A DNA stretch of 59,806 nucleotides from Sedimentisphaerales bacterium (GCA_029907605.1 JARYLO010000004.1:1-59806); one strand, 5' to 3'. Shown: positions 9,569-21,428, counted from the first letter of the stretch. The notes: generated from the letters alone by a model not told the origin. Numbers and translations are program-made.

Positions 9569-9982
9569 ATGACTGAAGAGATGATAACCCCAGAGAATAT
9601 CTCAAGCCAGTTGCTGAAGGCCGCATTCGAGTCTGCATATATGGACGTGCTGGTGGATGAGGATGGCGACCTACGGATCAAGGACGTCTGCAACATCATA
9701 GTCAGGCCTGACCTGGAGCGTAGGAATCGGATAAGGCTGCTGAGCCTGTTCCGCTTCAAGGAGGATTCCACACTGGCCCAGAGACTACAGTGCGTCAACA
9801 ACATCAATAGTGAGTTTATCATGGTCTGTGCGAGCGTCACGGATAATGGACTGTTGGTCTTCAGGCATGACATGATGTTGGATGGAGGTCTAACAGCAAA
9901 GACCCTCATACTCAGTACCAAGCGGTTTGCATCCATACCGCACGCTGCTATCGAGGAATTTGGATCTGATATAGTGGTATAG
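9569..9982 (+). CDS. YbjN-like small cytosolic protein (137 aa)
   Basis: ATG at 9569 is preceded by AAAGGGAAACC. The sequence has no signal peptide. It carries the layout of the YbjN / type III chaperone-like fold: an amphipathic N-terminal helix (LLKAAFESAY), a strand with VLVDEDGDLRIKD, a central strand after an asparagine-rich turn (CVNNINSEF), and the C-terminal DGGLTAKTLILSTKRFASI, which ends in an alpha-helix. Members of that group are poorly understood and have been linked to stress and motility regulation in enterobacteria. A role here is not evident from the neighbours. Confidence 0.6.
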   Translation: MTEEMITPENISSQLLKAAFESAYMDVLVDEDGDLRIKDVCNIIVRPDLERRNRIRLLSLFRFKEDSTLAQRLQCVNNINSEFIMVCASVTDNGLLVFRHDMMLDGGLTAKTLILSTKRFASIPHAAIEEFGSDIVV

Positions 9983-10043
9983 CCTCAAGACCGCGTACAG
10001 GTCCTTATAGACCCTTCTGCTGCAGTCATGGCCCGACCCGCGC

Positions 10044-10072
10044 TTGACAACCGGCCTTCTTGCAACACAATA
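10044..10072 (+). promoter_or_regulatory. possible promoter of the plus-strand efflux operon
   Basis: TTGACA (10044-10049) is followed after 17 nt by the weak hexamer ACAATA (10067-10072). It sits about 60 nt before the broken outer-membrane gene. The -35 matches the consensus but the -10 is poor. Confidence 0.3.
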
Positions 10073-10131
10073 CCACGCTATTTATGCGTGCCGGCGGTTT
10101 AGTAGGCTAGGAGTGCAAGATCCCGACAGGG

Positions 10132-11538
10132 TATGCACATCGCCTGTTTGTCGTCCTGCTTGCGCTGGCAGGCTGTGTCAGATACCAAGACCGGCCGCTC
10201 CTGCCAGCAACTACACTCGACGACTTTGAATCCCGCACATTGGACAGCAAGACGTGGGCAACGTACCTCAAGGAGGGTCTGGCAACGGATCACCTACCTG
10301 CTGCTTGGGGGCTTACCGAGTTGACCTTGGCCGCCTTCTTCTATAATCCGCAGCTTGACGTAGCGCGGGCCCAGTGGGCAGTGGCCAAGGGACATCAAAG
10401 GATTGCCTCCGAACGGCCCAATCCAACGCTTGGCGTGGCCCCCGGCTTCAATTCCACCACAGGATATGATGCACCCAGCTCTCCTTGGATCGTGACAGTT
10501 GTGCTGGATATCCCGATAGAGACCGCAGGAAAGAGAGGCTATCGCATCGCCCAGGCCGAGCAACTATCCCAAGCCGCTGGTCTGCACATCGCCGAGGTTG
10601 CCTGGGAGGTCCGACGCCAGGTGCGTCAGGCGATGCTGGATCTTTACGCTGCTAACCAGATGACCGTATTGCTCGACCGCCAGCGCGGTTTGCAGGCAGA
10701 TAACGTCGAACTACTTAATCGCCTGTTCGAGATTGGACAGATCTCGGCCAATGAACTGAGCCTGGCGCGAGTCCGTCGCGACGAGGCCGACCTTGCATGC
10801 CTTGATATGCACAAGGCAGCAGACACAAACGCGTTGCGAGCTAGCCGCCGCGATCGGCGTGCCTGTAAAGGCCTTGGAGTCGGTCTCGCTTTCCTTTGAT
10901 GCCCTTGAGGTATTGCCCAGTGACCTGCCACCAGCCGAGGTCCGACGTCAGGCCCTCGTGCATCGTGAGGACCTACTTGCGGCCTTGGCGACCTACCAGA
11001 CCAGCCAGGCCACGCTGCAGCAGGCGATTGCTGGGCAGTACCCTGATATCCAGATCGGCCCGGGCTACGAATTCGACCAAAGCGAGAACAAGTGGAGCAT
11101 CGGGCTGTCGGTGAGTCTACCGGTCTTCAACCAGAATCAAGGGGCGATTGCCACGGCCGAGGCCCATCGCCAGGAGGCTGCAGCAGCGTTTAGGGCCCTT
11201 CAGGCGCGGATCCTCAACGGGATCGAACAGGCCGTGGCATCCTATCGCGCCTCCTTGGCAAAGCTCAAGAGCGCACAGACCATAGCCAAACAGCTCGCAG
11301 AGGCTGCCGACCGCATTGACAAGATATACGAGGTTGGGGAGGTCACTGCCTCGGAGCGGATTGCTGCGCAACTGGAGCTTAATAACGCGCGGATCGCGCG
11401 CTCAATGCGCGTGTAGAGGCGATGCGTGCCCTCGGACAACTCCAGGACGCAATGCATGTTGCCATTGACTTGCCGGACGGGATGCAAAGGCTCCTGATGC
11501 AGCGCGGCATGCAGTACGGGGAGCAAGACCATGAATAA
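10132..11538 (+). pseudogene. TolC/CusC-like outer-membrane efflux lipoprotein, frameshifted
   Basis: The decoded frame begins near a lipoprotein signal (RLFVVLLALAGC) that has no in-frame ATG, GTG or TTG before it. The only nearby ATG (10133) is in another frame, which suggests an early indel. The coding frame then runs through typical outer-membrane factor helices (FFYNPQLDVARAQWAV, GFNSTTGYDAPSSPW, LDIPIETAGKRG). It shifts near 10,820-10,840 into the frame of ELAAAIGVPVKALES, and again near 11,400 to give LNARVEAMRALGQLQD and a stop at 11538. At least two, probably three, indels therefore inactivate it. It would have formed the outer-membrane channel of the RND pump encoded by the next two genes, whose starts overlap or follow closely. 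Arginine codons are mostly CGN here, unlike the AGG-rich neighbours, which hints at horizontal origin. Confidence 0.8.
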
Positions 11539-12622
11539 CAGACTAAGTACATTCACAGGCCTGCTGGTCCTGCTGGCCGGCGGGGCAGGAGTCTACATCC
11601 TCTTGCGACAGAGGCCCAGCTCCGAGCAGGAAGCCGAACAGGTCGGTCAGACCGTGGTACCTGTGCAGGTGGCACAGATCCGCCAGCAGACCTTTCATGA
11701 TGCCGTGCAGGCTTACGCGATCATACCCAATCCGGGGGTCGGAGGTGCGGCCCCGGCGAGCATTCCGATTGCTTCGCCCGTTGGTGGCTATATATCTCAG
11801 GTCCACTGTGCGGTCGGCCAACACGTCCGGCTGGGAGAGGTATTGTTCTGCCTTTACGACGAACCAGCGCGACTGACTATAGAACAGGCCAAACAGGCCG
11901 TGGCCTTTGCCGAAGAGAATCTGCAACGACAAGAGAAGCTCCGAGAGATACAGGGTACCTCCGCTGCGGTCTATCTGGAGGCCCAGCAGCTGCTCAAGGT
12001 TGCACGCAATCAACTCCAACAGGCACAGGCCCAGCACACGCTGTTCGAGGTGAAGGCCCCATTCGATGGGACAGTCACGGAGATGGTCGCAGGGCTCGGC
12101 CAGGTGGTCGCGCAGGGATAGGTCCTGGGCCGGTTAACCGATCTGACGCGTCTTGTGGCAAGCCTCCATGTGCCGGTCTTGGAGGCAGCACGGCTGCAAC
12201 TGGGCAACCGCGTGGAATTCGAGATGCTCGAGGGGCAGGCGGAGCATTCTTTCCTGGTCAGCCATGTGGACTACATCGACCCGTAGGTCAATCCTGACAG
12301 CGGTACGGTGACCGTGTTGGCGACCGTGCCGGCCAATGCGGTTGTCCGCCCAGGCCAGTTCGTCCGGGTCCGCATCATTACTGCCGAGCACAAAGATTGC
12401 TTTGCCGTGCCAGAAGAGGGCGTGGTGACGACCCCGCAAGGACAGACCGTGATCGCCATCGTCAAGGATGACCAGGCCTTTCGCACACCTGCGCAGCGGG
12501 GTGTCACCGAAGGGGGTTGGGTAGAGGTCAAGGGTGAGGGACTTGCGCCAGGCATGACGGCCGGCACGGTTGGCGCTTATGGCCTACCTGATGCGACCAA
12601 GATTCGAGTGATGGGCCAATAG
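11531..12622 (+). pseudogene. RND periplasmic adaptor (CusB/HlyD-like) with two in-frame TAGs
   Basis: The frame starts at ATG 11531, overlapping the end of the outer-membrane gene by 8 nt, with an N-terminal membrane anchor (LLVLLAGGAGVYILL). Lipoyl-like halves (SPVGGYISQVHCAVGQHV; FEVKAPFDGTVTEMVAGLG) flank an alpha-hairpin, as in membrane-fusion proteins. Two TAG codons, at 12119-12121 (after VVAQG, before VLGRLTD) and 12284-12286 (after YIDP, before VNPDSGTVTV), interrupt an otherwise continuous frame to 12622. Both sit where glutamine is usual, so each is explained by a CAG to TAG change. Because TAG ends many intact genes here, recoding is unlikely. The gene is best read as dead. Confidence 0.82.
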
Positions 12623-12638
12623 CGAACCGGAGCCGTTC

Positions 12639-15537
12639 ATGGGAACAGGACGACAGCCAGACTCGAACGAAGGCCGATCCCTCCTTGGCCGGTTTGCCAT
12701 CATCCACAGGGGCGCCATCGTGTTCGTCACCATGGCCCTTTGTCTGGGCAGCGGGTATTGTGCCTTTCATATCGCCTCATCCGTCTTTCCCCGGACCGAC
12801 TTTCCCCGTGTGGTCATCCTCGTAGACAATGGCGTCACGCCGGCCGACGAGATGATGGCCACCATAACGCGTCCGATCGAGGAGGCGATGAAGGACATCC
12901 CTGGCGTTACCACCATCCGCAGCGCTCCGGGAAGGGGTTCGGCCGAGGTCAACGTGTTTTTCAACTGGCAGGTCGATATAGTTCAGTCGCAGCTGTATGT
13001 CCTCGGTCGGCTGGCCCAAACACGGCCCACCCTGCCAGACACAGCCACCACCCAGGTGTATCGCCTGACCTTCTCGGCATTTCCGATCATCGGTGTCAGC
13101 CTGACCAGCGACACACGCGACATCACCCATCTGTGGGAGACGGCCCGTTACGACCTCAAGCCGCGCTTCCTACGGATCCCTGGTGTCGCACGGGTGGACC
13201 TGGTAGGCGGAAGGAGCACGGAATACCATGTGATCGTGGATCTGCTTCGTCTTCAGGCCTGTGGCCCGACTCTGTCGGACGTGACAGACGCCTTCAAACA
13301 GAACGACCTCATTGCATCGGCCGGCATGCACCAGGAGAACCATCTGCTATATCTGACGGTGGTCGACGGTCGTTTGAGGGACCTGGAGGCGATCGCCGAC
13401 TTTCCTGTCAAGGTCGTCGACGGCCACCCAATATGCGTTCGGGACTTCGCCCGAGTAGTGAGGGGGCCAGAGCCTGTCTTTAACATCGTGACCGCCGACG
13501 GCAAGGAGGCCGTGTTGCTCAACATCCGCAGTCAGCCCGGCGGCAGTACGCTTGAGATCGCCAAGCGTTTGAGATGGCAGATCGAGACGCTGAGGCGGCA
13601 GTTGCCTTCCGATATGAAACTGGCATTCTTCTACGACCAGTCTCTTTTTGTACGCGAATCGGTTCGTGGTGTCTGGCAAGCCATCCTCTTCGGCCTGATA
13701 TTGTCGGTGGCGGTCCTCTATCTGTTCCTGAAGAACTGGGGATCCACCATCGTGGCCACCCTGGTCATTCCAATGACTGTACTGATGACACTGGTAGCCA
13801 TGAAGCTGACGGGGCTGACCTTCAACATGATGACCCTGGGTGGCATTGCCGCTGCTGTCGGCGTCATAATCGACAATGCGATTGTTGTGGTCGAGGCCAT
13901 TCACACCAAACTTGGCTCCGGGGTCAGCCGCCCTGCTGCCGTGGAGAGCGCAGTCGGTGAACTCTTCGGGCCCCTGGTCGCATCCACCCTGACGCCAGTG
14001 GTGGTCTTTATTCCATTGGCCTTTCTGACGGGTATTACCGGCGTATTCTTCAGGGCCCTGGCCATGAGCATGGTCTTTGCTCTCTTGACCTCGTTGGTGT
14101 TAGCAGTCACGGTGATCCAGTCCCTGGCTGTCTGGTGGATGAGTGTGCGTATGGATCCGGCGATCCGCGAATGGTCGATGGAGGGCGGGGCGGTGCTTAG
14201 GCTGCTGATCCGTATGTATGAGGCGTCGATCCGAGTGGTCCTGAGACACCGCTGGATAACGCTTGGCGGCTGTTTGCTGATCCTACTGGCCAGCCTACAG
14301 TTTTACCGACGATTGGATAGGGACTTCCTGCCGCCCATGGACGAGGGTGGCTTTGTCATCGACTACCAAGGTCCGCCTGGGACCAGCCTGGCCGAGACGG
14401 CCCAGATGCTCAGGCAGGCCGAGGCGATCCTGCAAACCGTTCCTGAGATCGCCAGCTACTCCAGAGGACTGGTGCACGTCTGGCCTTGGCGGTCGCAGAG
14501 CCGCACACGGGCGATTTCCTTGTGAAGCTTAGGCCCGACCGCAAGCGAACCACCGCAGAGGTGATCTCGGATCTACGTAACCAATTCAATGTTGCCGTAC
14601 CAGGGCTCAAGTGGGAGTTCCCAGGCATCCTTAGCGACCTGATCGGCGACCTCATGTGGGCACCAGCCCCTATTGAGATCAAGCTCTTCTCCACGGACAT
14701 TGGTTTTTTCAAGGCCAAGGCCCCTGAGGTCGAACAGGCGATCCAGACCGTCCGTGGGGTTGTGGACACGTTCGATGGACTGGTCTATACGGGCAACTCG
14801 ATCCATCTGCGCGTGCGAATAGCGGATGCAGAGCGTTTTGGCCTGGCCGTCAAGGAGATTGGCTCAGCGGTCCATGCGGTCATGCTTGGGCAGACAGCCT
14901 CCTCGATATTGGATGGTGATCGGATCATCGAGATCCGCGTAGTTGCCGAGCCTCATGCGTCCGACCGATTCAATGCCCTGCTCTACATGCCCCTACGCAC
15001 GCCGGCAGGTCAGTTATCAAGCTCTCGCAGGTGGCCGACATCCTAGAAGAGCCCCCACAACTTGAGCTCCGTAGACAAGACATGCGCCAGGACGTGGCGG
15101 TGACGGCCCGCCTGCAGAATCGCGACATGGGCAGTGCTATGGATGAGATCCGCACCCTCCTGAGCAAGGATCCAACGATCCCGACCGGGACGATCGAGTT
15201 CGGCGGGCTCTACCAGCAGCAGCAGGAATCATTTCGCAATCTGCTGGTGGTACTGGCGCTGGCCCTCGTGCTGGTGTTTACGGTCTTGTTGATCGAGTTC
15301 CAGGCATTTGCCGAGCCGATGGCCATCGTGATGGGTGCGGTTCTGGCCCTGTCCGGTACCGTAGGGGCCCTGTATCTGACCGGTACGTCGTTGAATATCG
15401 TCTCATTCCTGGGTGCGATCATGGGAATCGGGATCGTTGCCAAGAATGGCGTGCTCATGCTCGACTTTGTTGACCACCTTCGCCGCCAGGGACTGACCAC
15501 CGACGAGGCCCTGATCCGTTCGGGCTGGCGCTGGTAG
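12639..15537 (+). pseudogene. RND efflux permease, two frameshifts and lost C-terminus
   Basis: ATG at 12639 opens a 628-codon frame with RND pump features: the N-terminal membrane segment, VFPRTDFPRV, RPIEEAMKDIPGV, and TM4 with GVIIDNAIVVVE, whose Asp is the usual proton-relay residue. Near 14,466 one base is missing and the reading must move to the frame of AVAEPHTGDFLVKLRP. Near 15,011 a second base is missing, and it continues in the frame of VADILEEPPQLELR. The third part ends at GLTTDEALIRSG followed by WRW and a stop, where intact pumps continue RLRLRP and the last membrane helices. About 150 residues are missing. The junction falls near 15,527, where the opposite-strand CusA-like gene is also cut. 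Confidence 0.85.
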
Positions 15538-18500
15538 CGTACACGCACGGCAAACCGCTCTCGTCCCTCCACTGTGGTAGTGGCCCGCATCCCACCGATG
15601 GCGATCTCTACCACGTCCTGGAATGCCTGGATGCTGATGCCGTATCTGGCCAGGACTGCACGGTCAGGCACGATCTCTATGTAGGGTTTGCCCACGATCC
15701 GGTCTGCCACCACTGAAGCCGGCTCTACCCCAGGTACTTCCTTGAGGAACCGCTCGATCTGTAGGCCCACCAGTTCGATGGTCTGCAGGTCCGGTCCCTT
15801 TATCTTGACCCCCATGGGCGCACGCATGCCGCTCTGGAGCATCACGATCCTGGCAGCGATTGGTTGGAGTCTGGGTGCGGAGGTGGTCCCTGGGATACTG
15901 GTGACCTGGAGGATCTGGCGCCAGATGTCGTCTGGCGTGCGGATATGGTCGCGCCACTGGCGGAAGGGTAGGCCATGGGGATCCGGGATCAATCGGCCGT
16001 TGGGATCGCGCACGAACTGGCCGGTTGTGCGGTCGAATCGGAACTTGACCCGATGGCCGTCCTTGTCGGTGATGTACTGGGGCTTGTAGTTGATGATCGT
16101 CTCGATCATGGAGATCGGGGCAGGATCCAGTGGTGTCTCAGCGCGGCCGATCTTGCCCACTACGGACTCTATCTCCGGGATCGTCCGCAAGGCCATGTCC
16201 TGTTTGCTCAGGATATCCAGGGCCTCGCCGATGGAGGCGTGGGCCATGGTAGTGGGCATCAGCAGGAAAGACCCCTCGTCCAGGGGAGGCATGAACTCCT
16301 TTCCCAAGCCAGGAAAGGCCCTGGTCCCCTGGAGCCAGAAGGTGGTCTGGTATATCCGGTTTGGATCCATGCCTGCGGCCTCTGCAGCCCGGACCGCAGG
16401 CCCTGCCACCCTGGCAAGGCCTAGCCAGATACTGGCCCCGATCAAGAGGATCAGCCCTGGTATCGAGAGGAAGGCCAGCTTGCGCCTTAGACACCAGCCC
16501 AGGATCTGGGCATAGAAATGTTTGAACAGGGCAAAAACACCTAGCATTGCGCCAACCAGCAGGGCCACGAATGCCAGGTTCCGCACCGCCCCGCGCTGTG
16601 GACCAAGGGGCTCCCAGTGAGCTGCCAGGATCAGACCCACCAGGACCACGGCGGTCAGATTGGCCAGCCAAGGTCCGATACGGCGTATACGGTCGGGGAT
16701 GTGTGGGGCGACCAGGTACCAGACCCCTAGTGCGATCATCACTGCACCAGCCCACCAGCCCAGTCTCCAGCCTAGCCACAGCCCGGCCGCGATAAGGATC
16801 ACATACAGTACGCTGCGTAGCCTGCCTCCGGATACGCGGCCACAGAACAGTAGGTGTGCTGCAGGTGGTATGATCGTCAAGGCCGTGATCACAGAGGCGA
16901 TCAAGGCGAAGGTCTTCGTAAAGGCTAGGGGCCTGAAGAGCTTCCCTTCTGGCCCGATCATGCTAAAGACTGGCAGGAAGCTGACCACCGTAGTGGTGAC
17001 GGCTGTCAGGACCGCGCTTCCTACCTCTGCTGCGGCCCGATGGATTATGTTCAATCTTGACTCCTCAGGGCTAGCCCTATCGAGGTGGCGAAGTATGTTC
17101 TCGCAGATGACGATCCCCATGTCCACCATGGTCCCTATGGCGATGGCGATCCCGGACAGGGCCACGATGTTTGCGTCCACACCAAAGAGCCTCATGGCGA
17201 CAAAACACATCAGGACCGCGATGGGCAGCAGGCCGCTGATCAGGACGCTCGAACGCAGGTGCATGACCATCAGGATCACCACGATCACCGTGATCAGGAT
17301 CTCCTCGATGAGGGCCTTGTTGAGTGTTCCGAGCGTCTCGTAGATCAGTCCCGTCCGGTCGTAGAAAGGTACGATCGTGACCTTGCTGATAGTGGCCCAG
17401 GCAGGCCAGTCTCTACGTGGCGTCTTGCGGAGGTGTGCCAACCAGGCATCCAGATCCAGCCTGCCGTCTTGCCGAAATGCCTCAAAGCCGTGCTGCTTGG
17501 CGCATGCCTGGACCTCGGGCACTGTTGCCCTGGTAAGGTCTATGTGGGCCTTCTCTGGCAGGCCTAGGGCGATCTGGTCGATCTTGGCCTTGACGTCCTT
17601 GATCACCGCCAGAGGATTGACCCCATACCTGGCCACTACTACACCGCCCACTGCCTCTGCCCCATGCTTGTCCAGGACACCGCGGCGGAGGGCAGGGCCC
17701 AGCGTAACCGAGGCCACGTCCTTCACCAGGACCGGTACGTTGTCTACCACCTTGACTACACTGGTCTCTATGTCCTCCAGATGTTTTAGAAAACCGATCC
17801 CGCGGATGAAGTACTCTACGCGGTTCAGCTCTATACTCTTGGCCCCGACGTCGATGTTGGCGGATCTGACGGCCTGGAACGCGTCGGCGAGGTTTACCCC
17901 ATAGGCCCTCATGGCATCAGGGTCCAGATCCACCTGGTACTCCCGCACGAACCCGCCCACAGATGCCACTTCGCTGACCCCATCGGCGCTGAGCAGGGCA
18001 TAGCGAACGGTCCAGTCCTGAATGGTACGCAGCTCCTCCAGGTCCCAGCCGCCTGCAGGGTTGCCGTCCGGATCGCGGCCCTCGAGGGTGTACCAGAAGA
18101 TCTGGCCAAGGGCGGTGGCATCCGGTCCAAGTGTTGGCTCTACGCCAGGGGGCAGTGTACCGGCAGGCAGGCTATTGAGTTTCTCCAGCACGCGGCTGCG
18201 TGACCAGTAAAAACCAACCCCCTCTTTGAAGATGACGTAGATCGAAGAGAACCCGAAGTATGAGTAGCTGCGGATCGTCTTGACGCCAGGGATGCCCAGC
18301 AGTGCTACGGTCAAGGGATAGGTGACCTGATCCTCTACGTCCTGGGGCGAGCGACCCATCCATTCGGTAAAGACGATCTGCCGGTTCTCGCTTATATCAG
18401 GGATCGCGTCCACAGGTACTGGGCTGCGAGGCAGGCCCCACAGGTCCCAGTCAAAAGGTGCGACTATGATACCTGCCCCGATCGTGAACAGGACTACTAG

Positions 18501-18584
18501 GAGCACCACAAGCTTGTTGGCCAGGCAGAAGTGCATCAGCCGCCCGATGGCTGAGCGCTGCTCTACGGTCCAGTGGTCGTGCAT
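15210..18584 (-). pseudogene. CusA/CzcA-like heavy-metal RND pump, C-terminus replaced
   Basis: ATG at 18584 follows GGAGGTAC. The protein has CusA-family features: VPVDAIPDISENRQIVF, ATALGQIFWYTLEG, ALSGIAIAIGTMVDMGIV with the TM4 Asp, and FPGLGKEFMPPLDEGSF. A long insert (residues ~365-410) in the first periplasmic half resembles insertions in some planctomycete pumps. Genuine similarity ends at RERFAVRVRYQR (codon at ~15528). From there to the stop at 15210 the frame is only antisense of the facing pump gene and has no pump character. Roughly the last 150 residues are missing, so transport is probably lost. It forms an operon with the adaptor and outer-membrane genes upstream (15 nt gap). 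Confidence 0.83.
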
Positions 18585-18598
18585 TTGTACCTCCGTTC

Positions 18599-20089
18599 TC
18601 AGTGGCCTAGGTGGTCAGGCGGGGTTTGTCCTGGCCCTGCCTGTGGGTTCATCATGCTGGGCCTGGCCTGGATCTGCAGGGCACTATCGATCTTGAAGTT
18701 GCCCCTGACCACCACCAGCTCGCCCTCGGCAAGGCCGCTGCGGACCAGATAGACATCCCCTGCACGCGGGCCGAGCACGACCTGACGGCCCTCGAATGTA
18801 GGCTCGTTAGTATCGGTCTTGCGGACGTAAACCACCGCCCTGGTGCCGGTGATCAAAGGCGCAGATGCGGGGATCACCAATGCAAACTCGGCAGGCTCGG
18901 CTGAGGCATAGCCCAGCGACTCGGTAGTGACCAGGTCCATGCCGCACCGCTGGCACCTACCTGGGCCATCCTTGAGGACCTCTGGATGCATGGGGCAGAT
19001 CCAGTTGCCTGCCAGGGCCGGGTCGATCACGCGCCCATCGCCGGCCACGCGGGTCTCTACCACCGCCTTGACGAACATCTCGGGTCTTAGCCTGCCATCT
19101 GGATTGGGCACGTTCACGTGTACCTTTGCGGTGCGGGTCTTGGGATCAAGGACCGGGTCTATGAAGGCGATCGTGCCCGTGAAGACCTCACCAGGAAAGG
19201 CCACAGTGGTGAACTCGACCTGTTGGCCGTACCGGAGCCACTGCAGGTCGGACTCATAGGCATCCAGCTTGACCCATACCTGCGAGAGGTCTGCGATCGT
19301 GTATATGGGACTGCCCTCGCTGACGTATTGGCCCTCTAGGACGTGCTTGTTGATGACGATCCCGCCTATGGGGGCGTAGAAGGTCATGTGGTCGGCAACT
19401 CGGCCGCTGGTCTCGATCCCCTTGATCTGCTCGGCCGTCAGGCCCCACAAGCGGAGTTTCTTCCTTGCTGCCTCGACCATGTCCTGTGCACTCTGCCGGA
19501 CGGTCTGGAGGGTAGCGCCGGCCGTCTTCTCTACGGTCCCGACCGCCTGGAGCAGCTCCTGCTGTGCGGTCAACAGTTGCGGGCTGTACAGCTCCACCAG
19601 GTGGTCACCCTTACGCACCTGGATCCCTGTGTAGTCAGCATAAAGTCGATCTAACCTTCCTGGAATCCGTGCCGAGATAATGGCCAGGCGGGTCTGGTCG
19701 TATTCGACCTTTCCGACCATCCGGATCTGGATCGAGACCGGCCTACGCTGAACCGGTGCGACCTCGATGTCCATGAGCCTAGCCGCGACCTCGCTGACAG
19801 TCAATTCCGCCAGGTCGGTCCGTTGGTCGGCCTGGCTAGTCTCCAGCGGGATCAGCTCCATGTTGCAGATCGGACACAGCCCAGGCTTGGGCAGCCTGAT
19901 CTGCGGGTGCATAGAACATGTCCAGATCTGGACCTGGCCTGTGGACTTAGGCTGGGTTGGACCGCTGTGATCGCCGATCCTTGGCCTTGCCACCAGGACC
20001 CCCAAGACCATACCAACGCCCAGTAAGACAATGACCTTGGCGATCCTGCCAAGGACCATTAGCCATGCCATCCTGCCCTTAGCTGCCAT
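18599..20089 (-). CDS. cusB: CusB-like adaptor with two heavy-metal-binding domains (496 aa)
   Basis: ATG at 20089 is preceded by AAGGAGAGAACAG and overlaps the end of the outer-membrane gene by 11 nt; a longer start at 20113 is possible. The protein begins with a membrane anchor (VIVLLGVGMVLGVLVA). A first metal-binding domain follows, with CSMHPQIRLPKPGLCPICNM. The adaptor core has GRLDRLYADYTGIQVRKGDH and VYAPIGGIVINKHVL-like lipoyl halves around a helical hairpin. A second metal-binding domain is embedded near residue 370 (CPMHPEVLKDGPGRCQRCGM). Such CxxHP..CPxC domains bind Cu or Zn. This is the only apparently intact gene of either RND set in the window. Confidence 0.85.
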   Translation of the reverse strand: MAAKGRMAWLMVLGRIAKVIVLLGVGMVLGVLVARPRIGDHSGPTQPKSTGQVQIWTCSMHPQIRLPKPGLCPICNMELIPLETSQADQRTDLAELTVSEVAARLMDIEVAPVQRRPVSIQIRMVGKVEYDQTRLAIISARIPGRLDRLYADYTGIQVRKGDHLVELYSPQLLTAQQELLQAVGTVEKTAGATLQTVRQSAQDMVEAARKKLRLWGLTAEQIKGIETSGRVADHMTFYAPIGGIVINKHVLEGQYVSEGSPIYTIADLSQVWVKLDAYESDLQWLRYGQQVEFTTVAFPGEVFTGTIAFIDPVLDPKTRTAKVHVNVPNPDGRLRPEMFVKAVVETRVAGDGRVIDPALAGNWICPMHPEVLKDGPGRCQRCGMDLVTTESLGYASAEPAEFALVIPASAPLITGTRAVVYVRKTDTNEPTFEGRQVVLGPRAGDVYLVRSGLAEGELVVVRGNFKIDSALQIQARPSMMNPQAGPGQTPPDHLGH

Positions 20090-21369
20090 CTGTTCTCTCC
20101 TTATCCGGATCATCCGTCTCAGGCATGCCCGTCAACTGCCTGCCCACCAAGGCCTCTATCGCAGCCAGGGCCTGCTGGTGGTCTGCAATGGCCCGTTGAT
20201 GGGCCAATTGGAATTCAAGATAGGTCCTCTGGGCATCCAGGACATCCGTTAGGCCTGCAGTACCGCCCCGGAATGCCTCCTGCGTGACCTCGAGGGCCTG
20301 CAAGGCCTTGGGAATCAGGCCATTGGCATAGAGGTCCAGCCTGCGGCGCGCGTCTCTCAATCGCACCAGGGCCGTGGCGAGCCGGGCCTGGAGCTGGTTG
20401 GCAAGGTCCATCCGGACCTGCAACGTGGCCTGCCTGTCCATCTGGGCCTGGCGGACCGCCGAGTCGATCCTGCCGGACCAGAGCGGGATGTTCAGAGAGA
20501 CGATGGCTGATACCGCATCCTTGCCACTGTCTGGGAAGGCCTTGGACATGGACGTGGCAGCCACGTCCACTATCCCAACACCAAGCATGATATCAGGTTC
20601 ATATTGCCTCCTGGCCAGTCCGATCTTGTGGGCCTGACTGCTAGCGAGGTGCTGCAGGGCCTTGATCTGTGGATTTGACCTCTGCAACAGCTCAATCAAT
20701 TCCTTCTCATCGAGCTCGATCAGCGTTGGTCCTAACTGGCTGGGCACCGGCAGGTCTGCATCCGCTGGTCTATCCAACAAGGCGCTGAGCCTAGCCCGGG
20801 CAGGTCCGAGCATATCAGATAGGGTATTGAGCCGGTCCTGGAGCCTGTCCAGCTCCAAGGTGCGCCTGCGTACGAGAGCCGGTCTGATACCTAGTCCTGG
20901 CCACTGCCTCTATACCAGCCAGCAGGGCCAGATGCGCCTTGGTGACCTCGATGGACCTGGCCAGGTAGGAGTACTCAAAGAAGGCATCCTTGACCTGTGC
21001 CACCAGTTCCAACCTGAACGCCTCGTATTGCTGCCTGGCGGCCTCGGCCGACTCTGCTGCCGCCCTGCCTGCCAGGTCAAGCTTGCCTGGCCACGGGAAG
21101 GTCTGGCTGATCTCTATGGCCTGCTGCTGAGCCCCAACCCGGGTCTCCACCTCCCTGAAGAAGTACCGATATGAGACCCTCGCATCTGGCAGGGAGCGGA
21201 CCTGGGCGACCTGCTGTTGCGCTGCCTGGCTGCGGTGCAAGGCGGCCTGGAGGCCAGGATTGTGGGTCAATGCGTATCGAAGGTAGTCCTCGATGGTCCA
21301 GAGGTTTGGATCGGCTGGGCTGGCCAGCCATATGGGCAGGCCCACGAAGACCAAATGTAAGATCTGCAT
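20079..21369 (-). pseudogene. CusC/TolC-like outer-membrane efflux protein, frameshifted
   Basis: ATG at 21369 follows AAGGGGTCAAC and opens a signal peptide (MQILHLVFVGLPIWLA) and outer-membrane-factor helices (RYALTHNPGLQAALHRSQAA, ISQTFPWPGKLDLAGRAA). The frame breaks near 20,860, after RYQTGSRTQAH. A second frame, starting around VELDRLQDRLNTLSDM and ending at 20079, carries the C-terminal half (LRRSNPQIKAL-like, PLWSGRIDSAVRQAQM, AQRTYLEFQLAH). The sequence is short of a few residues at the break, so a small deletion of length not divisible by three is likely, possibly between GCGCA repeats. It is the first gene of the minus-strand CusC-CusB-CusA operon. Confidence 0.8.
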
Positions 21370-21398
21370 GTTGACCCCTTAGTCCTGATATTCCTACG

Positions 21399-21428
21399 AT
21401 CTTACTAGGTATTCGCCCGAGACGTCAA
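21399..21428 (-). promoter_or_regulatory. promoter of the minus-strand cus-like operon
   Basis: On the minus strand TTGACG (21423-21428), 18 nt, TAAGAT (21399-21404), about 30 nt before the ATG at 21369. The -10 and 18-nt spacer are the same as in the promoter at 8667-8696. Confidence 0.5.

Noticed and set aside
10073-10131. Short stem CACGC..GCGTG as a regulator of the efflux operon
   Set aside because: Five base pairs only, expected by chance.
12119-12286. TAG read as glutamine (alternative genetic code)
   Set aside because: Many intact genes in the window end with TAG (for example 9982, 15537-side neighbours, EcfA, both CotH genes), so TAG is a working stop. Only decayed genes contain it internally.
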